From: Corynespora cassiicola
Lineage: Eukaryota; Ascomycota; Dothideomycetes; Pleosporales; Corynesporascaceae
DNA: 64,000 bases
NCBI GenBank assembly: GCA_022059125.1
Contig: JAEUWY010000002.1
Location: 1,550,001 to 1,614,000, forward strand
Direction: 5' to 3'
The translations under genes and the position numbers were made by a program. The notes below the pieces were generated by a model. It was not told the origin of the DNA. It saw only the letters and a program-made list of their open reading frames with translations, and did no database searches. Each line of letters opens with the position of its first letter. The stretch's first letter is position 1. Below, one piece after another: positions 55,807 to 64,000 of this stretch.

Positions 55807-58173
55807 ATGACTACCCCTCGCGTGCCGCTGCAACTCGATACCCTGCCCGAAGAATTACTCCGATTAATCGTGTCCTATCTACCCACGCCCGCGTTGAAAA
55901 CCGCTGCGCGCACATGTCGCTGCCTACACCGTCATGCGACCGACCTGCTGTGGCAGAGCGTATCCCTGGAAGATGGGAGCCACGCCCCCGAAGACTGCGA
56001 GAGCGAGGACCTCAGCCATTACGATTTGCACGATGATACCCCGCTCATACGAAAGCTCTCCCTCCTAGCCATGGACCCGGTCCTGGCCGCCAAAGTCCAC
56101 GTCCTCACGCACCGCTGCCACATGCCGACACCGAACATCTTCACCGAAATCCCACGCATGTACTTTAATTCGGATACCCTCTCGCGGGACGCGCGATTAC
56201 ATAATCTTGCACGGTTGGCGATTCGAAATATGGTCAATGTGCACACGCTGCGCATAATCTACGGCCACAAGCAGTTATCTCATATACTGCTACACGGCTT
56301 CCTCGACCCCGCCCGCCCGCATCGCATCCCTCTTCGCAAACTATGGCTCGAGAGTTGCTCTCTGATGGGAATAGGCCCACCTATGGCCTCCACAACATTT
56401 CCTACCGGCCTGGAGTCTATTCGTTTTCGCAGAATGCGAGCAGAGACCTCGGATGCGCCTGATAGGAATAAGATGCGATTGTTCGAGTTCCGTCCAGCGA
56501 GAGGAGGCCTGTCAGTCCCGCTGCATGACGGTGCGGGCGGCTGGCGGTGGACTATCATCGATATATCCATGGAAGACTTCGAGGAAGCAAACGTACCGCA
56601 CGTTGTTACCGGGGACCATCTCCGCGAGAAACTTGATAGGTTCGACGAGGCAATTTGGAGCCAACTTCCTGGTATCCGTCACTATGCTACTACAGAGGGG
56701 TCTGAGCCATGCCCTCCGCGCTCTATTGCTACTGATCCCATGCTCTGGCTGATTGAAGGTTCAGCAGCTACACTAACTAATTTGACTCTTGACTGGATAC
56801 TCTGGCGCCAAAGGGAGACGAGTGACAGCGGCCCTGCTCTGCCTAGCTTGGAGGCTTTGGCCCGCCTTAGATTTCCTCATCTGCGTGCTTTTCAATTGCG
56901 CAACGCAGTTGTTTCAGAAACCAGACTCCCAGACCAGCTCTTCCTCCTGGAGGGCCCTTTCCTCGATTTCCTTGATGCTCACCCAAAAATTCAATGTTTG
57001 GCCTGGCCTCTAGACAGATTCTTCTCACATACCAGGTCTTCAGTCGATGTACAGATGCGGGCCCGGAGACTTGTTGCCCATTTGAGCATGATATTGACTG
57101 ATTTACGAATCGATTCGTACTATGCTGGCAACGGAGAGACGTTGACTGACGAAAGTAGAGAAGTGAGGGGCCAGCAGGAGCGTATCCGCAGGCGAAGATT
57201 CATAGAAGAATTCGCCCCAGCCATGACCAAAATAGAGCACATCAAACTAGAAGGCGGCATCCCTCGTGACGAGAAGCGAGAGATCCTCCGAGCCTTGCGT
57301 TCCTCGCCGCTGAAGAAGATTGTCATGATTGGAGTCTCGTTTCCAATAGGCAACTTCTGGGGAGCGCATGGCTGCGTTCTGAAGAGCCTCGACCCTAGCC
57401 AATCCTCTGATCCAATCTACAACCTCGAGGAAGAAGAGGTGGTCGCCGTCCCCGAGTCCTTCAAGCCCTTACCACGAGACTTGGACTTCTCTCCCTGCTA
57501 CGGCTGGGCCCCCAGCCCCCCCTTCCTCCACACCATTGCCCTCCACCACGCCGACACCGTCGAGGAACTCAAACTCTGCGGCTACAACGGCAGCCCCATC
57601 CTCTCGCACCAAACGCCCATGTCCGACCACCTCCTCCAGCCCCTCGAGCACTTCCACAACCTTCGCCAGCTCGTCGTTTCGTTCTGGCTCCTCACTCACT
57701 ACGACAACGAGTACCGCGACGAGTCTATCATCCAGGCCTGGAAGGAGACACGCTCCCCCTCGGCCACCGCCCTCGTCGTCGTCACGCCCCCGTCCTCTCC
57801 CACCCCGCCGTCCCCAGTCGACCCAACGACAATGCCGCTCCCGCTCTTCGCGCCCCACGCCCCGCCATCGCGCCCACAGGAGTATAATCGCTGGGGCGTC
57901 GAGCTGAAGACGCAGTTCATGCCCAGCGCGCTGGCGTATCGGGTGGTGCAGCACATCGCCCCCTACCTCAGCCCCGTGGCCAAGGAGCGCGGTGTGCGCG
58001 TCCGGGCGAGCTTTTGCCTGGGCACAAGGATGGAGCGCCGGTCTGCGAATGATATTTTCGACTTGGATATTGTGGTTGCTGGGGATGACCAGCTGGTCGA
58101 GTTTGTGGGGCCGAGGGAGGAGGCGGAGAGGGGGAGGTGGTGGCAGAAGTTGGAGGGGAGGAGGTGGTTTTGA
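55807..58173 (+). CDS. F-box protein
   Basis: A single uninterrupted frame of 788 residues from ATG 55807. An F-box lies at residues 9-50 (LDTLPEELLRLIVSYLPTPA, then RTCRCLHRHATDLLWQSVSL). It would bind Skp1 and act as a substrate receptor in an SCF ubiquitin ligase. The rest has no recognised repeat but shows spaced leucine-rich segments (LRHLRAF-, LRQLVVSFW-type), which may be degenerate leucine-rich repeats. A Pro/Ser-rich stretch lies at about 650-695. The same frame stays open upstream to 55672, so an ATG at 55741 inside the GNAT gene's end could be used; I prefer 55807 because the F-box follows it at the customary distance. Confidence 0.85.
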   Translation: MTTPRVPLQLDTLPEELLRLIVSYLPTPALKTAARTCRCLHRHATDLLWQSVSLEDGSHAPEDCESEDLSHYDLHDDTPLIRKLSLLAMDPVLAAKVHVLTHRCHMPTPNIFTEIPRMYFNSDTLSRDARLHNLARLAIRNMVNVHTLRIIYGHKQLSHILLHGFLDPARPHRIPLRKLWLESCSLMGIGPPMASTTFPTGLESIRFRRMRAETSDAPDRNKMRLFEFRPARGGLSVPLHDGAGGWRWTIIDISMEDFEEANVPHVVTGDHLREKLDRFDEAIWSQLPGIRHYATTEGSEPCPPRSIATDPMLWLIEGSAATLTNLTLDWILWRQRETSDSGPALPSLEALARLRFPHLRAFQLRNAVVSETRLPDQLFLLEGPFLDFLDAHPKIQCLAWPLDRFFSHTRSSVDVQMRARRLVAHLSMILTDLRIDSYYAGNGETLTDESREVRGQQERIRRRRFIEEFAPAMTKIEHIKLEGGIPRDEKREILRALRSSPLKKIVMIGVSFPIGNFWGAHGCVLKSLDPSQSSDPIYNLEEEEVVAVPESFKPLPRDLDFSPCYGWAPSPPFLHTIALHHADTVEELKLCGYNGSPILSHQTPMSDHLLQPLEHFHNLRQLVVSFWLLTHYDNEYRDESIIQAWKETRSPSATALVVVTPPSSPTPPSPVDPTTMPLPLFAPHAPPSRPQEYNRWGVELKTQFMPSALAYRVVQHIAPYLSPVAKERGVRVRASFCLGTRMERRSANDIFDLDIVVAGDDQLVEFVGPREEAERGRWWQKLEGRRWF

Positions 58174-58897
58174 AGAGTTGGGATCGTGCTGAGGTTTGGG
58201 GCTCCCGCGAGGGTGTGAACTATGCCGAGGGGTTTATATTGCGCTGATGTTAGGTTTTGTAAAGGCTAGATATACCATGCTTTATGAGATACGATCTGGG
58301 AGGGAAAAAAAGGTCCATGGTTCAAAGATACATGTATAATGAATAAAAACATCGCACGTCACATCAAAAGACAAGCCTTGTATCATTCAACCCTTCAGCA
58401 TTCGCCATCATACATCATTCCATGCAGATGGCCAAACATGACTATATACACTATGCCTCCAAAAAAAAGGATTCCTCCACACTAAGCAATCAACCGAGTT
58501 ACCTCGTCCCTCATTTCCATCCGCCGGGGTATATCAAGCCCAAAACACACACAGACACACAAAAAAAAATTAGATCCAGTCCACAAATCGCCCTCTCGCC
58601 TTCAAGACGGGACTCAGAAAGTTAGAAATAGGAGAAGGAAAATGAAAAAGAAAAAAAACAAGGATTACCCCCTGCGCCGTTGCTGCAAGGGACATGGGGA
58701 ATGATGCAATGTGAAGGGGAGCTTGCCGTGGCAAGGTGAGCCGCCGTATAGTACACGAGAGTGCAGAGAGAAATTTTTATCAAGAGATAGGAGAAAGGAG
58801 TGGTCGCAGGCTGAAGACGCCTAGTCAATGTAAAATGTGCCTCTAAAGGGTAATGGTCGGTGGGTGGGTGAGCCCGGACTGTAAGTTTAAACAGCCT
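58174..58897. other. Convergent 3' region
   Basis: Spacer between the F-box stop and the stop of the EGF-module gene. AATAAA is near 58341. Short A-runs and a purine-rich stretch (58620-58665) are present. No gene seen. Confidence 0.5.
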
Positions 58898-61510
58898 CTA
58901 CGACGGAAGAGTCGTGCCATTTTGGAACGTGATTGTAAATTTGGCCAGGTCCATTTCGAATGTGTTAACCTGCACCGTCGTGGCATCCGTGTTGTCATTG
59001 CGATCGTTGGTGAGGAAGTCTTGGATTGCTTCCTGCGCACTGGCGGCGACATCCAGCTCGCCGCTTTCTTGCAATGCAAGAAGTACTCCGATGCGGGCAA
59101 AGTCAATGGCTGTAGCGTTGCTCGAGATTGGCTGTGCTGAAGTGGACTCGGCCTCGGCTTCGGCCTCGTTTGCAGCATTATTGGTGGCAGTTCCAGGTTC
59201 CCCAACAGTCTGTCGTTGTTCTAGCCCACGGCTCGAGTGGGGCGAGTTCAGATGAGGGAGCGACTCAGTAGACGAAGGTGTCCTATCCACTATGATGGGC
59301 ATATAAAGAGGCGTCGACCGAGAAGCTAGACCGTTGAAAGTGATGAGAGCATTCTCGGCAGTGCAGCTAAGAGATAGCTGGGAGAAAATGGAAAGCAGGC
59401 GGGATGCATCCAAAGAAATGCTGAAGTTGCTCTCCGCACTCTCCAGTAACCGTGGGATTCCAGCACCCATGGTAGCATTATCAGCAGTCCCTGCGATGGT
59501 GGTCGTTGTGCATCCTGCATCGCCTTCCGTAGCACATGTTCTGCCGGTAAAGCCATTGATGCAAACGCAGTTACAGGAGCGGTCGGCGTTGAGGATAGCG
59601 ACTCCTCCGTTCTCACAAGTGATGACACCATCGCATTGATCGTTCTGAGCCCCTCCTGTAGGTGCGGGAACCGCAGGGTTATCGTTGTTGTTGTTATTAT
59701 TGTTGCTGTTGTTATTTCCACCGTTGCCATTGCTGTCCTGCTGGGCAGTGGTTTGGTTTTCTCTCATTTTAGGGAGGACAATGAGGACTACGGGTATGAT
59801 GACTGCAGCGGCCACCAGGAATAGAAGGACGATGAGGAGCGTGATAAACGTCCACATGGGCATGCCGCAGCATCTGCGACGTTTCTTTGACCTGTTGCTC
59901 ATGGCCGAATTCGTGCCAGCAGAGCGTGCATCCTCCCCGGCAGAAGGCCATTTGGACAAGCCTCGCACGTTTGGCGTCCTGGTCCCAGTGGGTGTCGCTT
60001 CGCCCGGTGGCGGGAAAGCAGCGAGCATGTCGGTCAGGGATGTACCGGACCGCCGAACGTTCATGTTCTTTTCGGGTGCACCGGACTCCCAGAAATCCAG
60101 GCCGAGTCGGCTTGCAGTCCTTCCGCGGTCAAGGTTCGCGGCAAGTCGAGTTGCCCTTCGGATCAATTCTGGCAGGCTAGTCAGACTACCACGCGCTTCA
60201 GCTTCTCGCACTGCATCAACATCTATACGCGGCGGTCGACGCTTGCCAACCCGCTCGGCCAAAGTCATGGGTTTTGCGTCTCGCTGGAGGGGATGCACTG
60301 GCGCTTGTAGGGAGCCGTCCTTTTCCGGATCCAACCCTCTCTGAGACTCGGCGAGCGATTCCAATGATGACGCCGAAGGGTCGAAAAGGCCAGTGCCACT
60401 ACTCAGAGAGGCACTGGTTGGCCCCGGGGAAGGGCCTCCCGATATTCCATCTCTTGCCGCCATCATTGCGCCTCCAATTCCAGCTGCGCCTACGCCCAAA
60501 CCCAAGCCATCAGGTATCGACTTTTGCTTCAGGGACGGCACTCTTTTATCACCAAAGCTATCCACCGACTTGATTGTCATTAGTGACGGTTTGGTTCTTC
60601 TACCCAAGCTGGCTTGACGGACCAGAGCGGGCTGGACCAGGCCACTCCGGTCGTCGTGGTCGCTCGATCTTGACTCCCGCCCATAATCACTCGTCACTGT
60701 CTCGTCGTCGTCCGACCGCAAGCCATCATCTTCCATGTAGAAGTCACCGCCATTGGACGGGATGACGTTGCTCGACGCAAAGGAGCCGTGATGCGATCGT
60801 ATCGTATCGGAGCGCGCGTCGGATTCTTCGGCAATGGGGGATACGTAAGACATTTGAGTGTAGTAGGATGAGGGACCTCGGCGCGAAGAAGGGGGCGGGC
60901 CCAAACTAGGATTACGTCGTGGCAAAGGCTGTATAGTAGGCATGGGAGGTTGGGGCACGGGGAAATCGGGTATTGAACCTAGAGACGATGCTTCTGATGC
61001 CGCCGAGGACGTTGTGAGCGGACGAGAAGACAGGGTCACGGAGGTGGGCGAGAACATTTCGTCGCTCTGGTATGATGAGCGATAATCGGGCGACGTAGGT
61101 TGTATGAGTAGTTCATCGGACGTGGGTCGAGGGGGTCGTTGGGGAGGAGGGCCACGGCCTGGCGGAGCGAGATACTGGCCTGGACGTGTGACCAGGACAT
61201 CTTCTGTGTCATTGGAGAGTGGCCACTGAGGAGTCGGGGAGACAGCAGCTCCATTGCCTCTGCTATCAGGTGGAGTGAGGTCCTCTTGCTGCTGCTGTCG
61301 AGCCCTGTTTTGCACAGAGAATTGCGAGACCAACTGGTTGGGGCGCTGGGGGAGTCCTATTATTCGCGAACGGTCGGGCAACTGTCCCTGCATCTGCGAC
61401 GACTGCATCCTCTCCCGCGCAGCCCGCACCGAGCCTTTTCTCGCGCTCGAATCCTCATCATCTTCAGCTGGCGCGCCGTACCTGGCGGCCAGTCGGGGAT
61501 CGTAACTCAT
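58898..61510 (-). CDS. Single-pass membrane protein with EGF-like module
   Basis: An uninterrupted frame of 870 residues from ATG 61510. The first 545 residues are disordered, Ser/Pro/Arg-rich and presumably cytosolic. A basic KKRRRCC patch directly precedes one long membrane segment (TFITLLIVLLFLVAAAVIIP, about 551-577), and its cysteines may be palmitoylated. Outside follow an Asn-rich spacer, then an EGF-like Cys module (CDGVITCENGG, SCNCVCINGFTGRTC, about 624-665), and about 200 residues with N-glycosylation sequons. The orientation, with a large cytosolic N-terminus and extracellular C-terminus, follows from the positive patch. Such proteins are common in filamentous ascomycetes and often labelled glycoprotein or EGF-domain proteins; a role as a wall or surface sensor is conceivable but unproven. 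Confidence 0.85.
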   Translation of the reverse strand: MSYDPRLAARYGAPAEDDEDSSARKGSVRAARERMQSSQMQGQLPDRSRIIGLPQRPNQLVSQFSVQNRARQQQQEDLTPPDSRGNGAAVSPTPQWPLSNDTEDVLVTRPGQYLAPPGRGPPPQRPPRPTSDELLIQPTSPDYRSSYQSDEMFSPTSVTLSSRPLTTSSAASEASSLGSIPDFPVPQPPMPTIQPLPRRNPSLGPPPSSRRGPSSYYTQMSYVSPIAEESDARSDTIRSHHGSFASSNVIPSNGGDFYMEDDGLRSDDDETVTSDYGRESRSSDHDDRSGLVQPALVRQASLGRRTKPSLMTIKSVDSFGDKRVPSLKQKSIPDGLGLGVGAAGIGGAMMAARDGISGGPSPGPTSASLSSGTGLFDPSASSLESLAESQRGLDPEKDGSLQAPVHPLQRDAKPMTLAERVGKRRPPRIDVDAVREAEARGSLTSLPELIRRATRLAANLDRGRTASRLGLDFWESGAPEKNMNVRRSGTSLTDMLAAFPPPGEATPTGTRTPNVRGLSKWPSAGEDARSAGTNSAMSNRSKKRRRCCGMPMWTFITLLIVLLFLVAAAVIIPVVLIVLPKMRENQTTAQQDSNGNGGNNNSNNNNNNNDNPAVPAPTGGAQNDQCDGVITCENGGVAILNADRSCNCVCINGFTGRTCATEGDAGCTTTTIAGTADNATMGAGIPRLLESAESNFSISLDASRLLSIFSQLSLSCTAENALITFNGLASRSTPLYMPIIVDRTPSSTESLPHLNSPHSSRGLEQRQTVGEPGTATNNAANEAEAEAESTSAQPISSNATAIDFARIGVLLALQESGELDVAASAQEAIQDFLTNDRNDNTDATTVQVNTFEMDLAKFTITFQNGTTLPS

Positions 61511-64000
61511 GAATATTCAGATGGAATGGTGGCGATGGGTTGTGTCTAAAGCCCGACACGGGGACCGATATGGGGATGGTGGAGTGGAATGGTGAGAGGA
61601 GGTGAAGGGGAGTTCACGAGACTCAGTGGGCCGGGGCTCGTTTGGATCCAGCAACTGTCTCGAGGGCGGGCCGGATGGCTGCAACAGGTGGCAGGGCAAA
61701 GCTGCGCTCGAACAAAACGCGAGCCAATGCGGGGGGACAAGTGACACGAGGGTGGGAGGGACAGGTTCCCTCGGTGGCAATTACAAATTGTGGATTGAAG
61801 AGTCCGCGAGAACGGGCAGACAAAGGACAATAGAGGGCTGCAGGTTAGGAGTGGGCCAGGGCAGCATGGGATGTGGCTAGGCGGAGCAGCCGGAAGGCCG
61901 TAGTTCCTTGCTTGGGCGGATCCACGAGGCTGCAGGCTGGCGGTGACAAGGCCGAGAGAAACGGTGCGATAGGCTGGGCGTTCATGTATTATGGATTATA
62001 GAAGCCTGTGGGCTCTTGGGTCAGAAGTGTCCCTGGCATAAGACGCGAGAAACGAGCGACGAAAGGGAAAGGCTTCCAAGCTAGGCAGGTAGCGACAGGG
62101 CAGAAGAGAGAAGATGAAACCAGGGCTCTGGAAAATCAAGAAAGGACAGGAGCAAGCGACCAAAAGAGAGTGAGGGATGGCTGACAAGCGATGGCAGGAG
62201 AGAAGGACTTGTGACGTTGTTCGTTGCAGCGCGGCCAAGTCGACTTCCAAATGCGGGTTTCAGAAGGGAACCGTGTACGTACACTATCACAGCATTGGCG
62301 GAAGCGGCCGTCAGACAGACACTGTCGGAGAAAATGGCTCTGGGGGTCCAAGATGGAAGAGGACTAGACGGCAGTTGGGGGATTGGGGATTGGGGCGGGC
62401 AGCAAAGAGTAAGGGTATATTCAAGTCTTAGCTCGAGCGACCAAAAAGTAAAAAAAAAGAGACAAGACCAGACAAGGCAAGACAAGGAGTGAATGGAATG
62501 GCAAAAGCACTGGGCGATGGATGGGGGCACGAAGAAAAGAGCGTCAAGCCCGCAGAGGATTGCAGCCAGCACCAGTCGCAGGTGGAGGAGGTGACGGGGA
62601 GGAGGACGATGGAGTTGCGAGGAGCGGAGGCGGCGACGAGCGTGTCGAGACACACAGAGACTTCGAGGGCTGGGCGTTGAGTTTTGGCCCGAGCGCGGAG
62701 GGGGCAGGCACGGGAGAGATGCAGAGCACGGACAAGGCCTGGAGAGACGGTGCGAAGCGAAAGGCCAGCGCGGCCGCAGATAAAGAGGAGACGACCGGGG
62801 GGGAGGCGGCCGGGGGGTCGAGGTGGCTTCAATTGGCCACGCGAGTCGAGACGGACGCCAGAGGCAGGCCCACGCGGTGCACCGAGGGCAGGGCGGAGGC
62901 GACGGCAGACGGCGGGCAGCTAGCAGCTAGCAGACGGTGGGCAATGGCGGGCGACGGCGGACGACGGTGAGGATGGCGATGGCGATGATGCGGTGGATGC
63001 GGTGGTGACGGCTGGTCGCAGGCGGCCGTGGTTGCGGGTGGAGACATGCGAATGGAGCCCGCACGGCCCCTCTGGGCCCTGCAGCTGGCACGCAGCGCAG
63101 CCTCCTCGCCCGTCGGCACGCTCGTCTCTTCCTCAGGCCGCCACGTCTGGCGTCGCGTGCCTCCAGGGACGCTCCCGTGGGTGCCTCTCGCGCTGCGGTG
63201 CATGAACCGCTGCGGCCAGCCGTCGGCCTCAGGTGCTTGCGCCTGCTTGGGCTTGCTGGCCGTGCGGGCGCTCGACAGTGCCAGCCTTTGCAGCTAACGG
63301 TCGCTTCGCTGCCTGAGACGACTCAAATGAATCAAGGGGTTATATTAAGGTACAGAGGCACTCCTTCAAGGGAACGCGGCTCCCTCGCACCACCCGTCCA
63401 CCTGCGCGCCTGGCTTCCGGCCATGGTCAGCCGCCTTCATCTCGCCTCGTTCCCGCTTGATGTCATTTCTCCGCATCGTTGCCGTCTCCTTCCCTCCAAG
63501 CTTTCCGCCAGCTTCACATCGCCCCGTCACGTGCGGGCCTGATGGTGTCACGTGCACGGTGCCTGCCTAATGGAGCATCCCGTGCTCAGGCCACCACCAC
63601 CACCACCACTACTGCTACTGCTACTACTACCCCACCACTACTAGCTCAATCAAAGACACCTCAACATCTCATTGCATCTCACTCCGTCCACACCTCTCTG
63701 GTCCTTGTGCTGCACCACGCCTCTGCCGTCCGCCTCTGCCGCCCGCCATGGCTCGTCTGTCCCAGGTCGAGCCGTGCTTCCCAATGCTCTCTAATGCAAG
63801 CCATTGCTGATACTAACCTTAGACGCCCTTGGTGACGCCCCATCGTCGCCAAATACACGCCTCCCCCGAGCGTGTGTTGTTCGGATACAGTTGGCTGTCA
63901 ACCCACGCTGACCCATGTTGCCTAGTCCGTCCATCTAGTCAGCCTGGGGCCGACATCAGCCAGACGCGAGAAACATCCCCGCCCCAAGGTTGCGCAACGC
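61511..64000. other. GC-rich region without recognisable gene
   Basis: Upstream region of the EGF-module gene. Only overlapping frames without domains are present, several high in Arg/Pro/Ala from GC-rich DNA. A CAC/ACT/GCT trinucleotide stretch lies at about 63591-63640. A gene starting past the window edge cannot be judged. Confidence 0.45.
63591..63640. repeat. Compound trinucleotide microsatellite
   Basis: (CAC)n followed by (TACTGC)n and (TAC)n units. Confidence 0.8.

Noticed and set aside
63000..63542. Frames near the right end of the window
   Set aside because: Short, mutually overlapping, rich in Arg/Pro/Ala and without domains.

Overview
The window is nuclear DNA from a filamentous ascomycete (Pezizomycotina; Dothideomycete-like is my guess, not shown by the sequence). 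The case rests on short 45-110 nt introns with GTANGT-type donors and CTRAC-like branch points, on a HET-domain gene, a PTH11-type rhodopsin-domain receptor, an AA11 chitin LPMO and small secreted cysteine-rich proteins, and on monocistronic genes on both strands with intergenic gaps of 0.2-5 kb. No operons, CRISPR arrays, rRNA genes, tRNA genes or intact transposons were recognised. Most gene models below are spliced by eye; each was checked for reading-frame closure and for continuity of the protein family across junctions.

Layout. 1.8-6.5 kb: a cytochrome P450 with a long C-terminal tail and an MFS transporter, both +. 7.0-14.1 kb (all -): an unrecognised coiled-coil protein, a five-exon Baeyer-Villiger/FMO-type monooxygenase and a HET-domain protein. 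14.1-19.5 kb: a 5 kb GC-rich, repeat-rich gene desert ahead of a C2H2 zinc-finger regulator (19.7-22.0 kb) that has a 5'UTR intron and an in-frame stop which a 51-nt intron would remove. 24.9-29.1 kb: a quinone-oxidoreductase-like MDR enzyme and two secreted-protein genes, one with a Kex2-type site and one a four-exon, eight-cysteine effector-like protein. 32.0-40.2 kb: AA11 LPMO, a polytopic membrane protein, an RS-rich protein with a Cys/His C-terminal domain, and a secreted class 3 lipase. 41.0-45.4 kb: a selenoprotein-W-like (Rdx) protein, a PTH11/rhodopsin-domain receptor, an EF-hand protein and a U6 snRNA gene. 47.3-55.8 kb: a flavin-reductase-like protein divergent from an SDR, a mitochondrial-type sulfurtransferase, APC11, a Vps62-like secreted protein, a small membrane protein and a GNAT acetyltransferase. 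55.8-61.5 kb: an F-box protein and a single-pass membrane protein with an EGF-like module. 61.5-64 kb holds no recognisable gene.

How the genes relate. This looks like an ordinary chromosomal neighbourhood mixing housekeeping genes (APC11, U6, sulfurtransferase, Rdx) with host- or environment-facing genes (LPMO, lipase, secreted small proteins, PTH11-like receptor, HET). I see no convincing biosynthetic cluster: the P450, transporter and monooxygenase are near each other, but no PKS, NRPS or terpene backbone gene is present. I did not find a clearly new multi-gene system. The observations most worth a second look are the split zinc-finger gene, the U6 gene with TATA and downstream B box, the intron-split cysteine-rich secreted protein, and the repeats in the HET protein's N-terminal extension.
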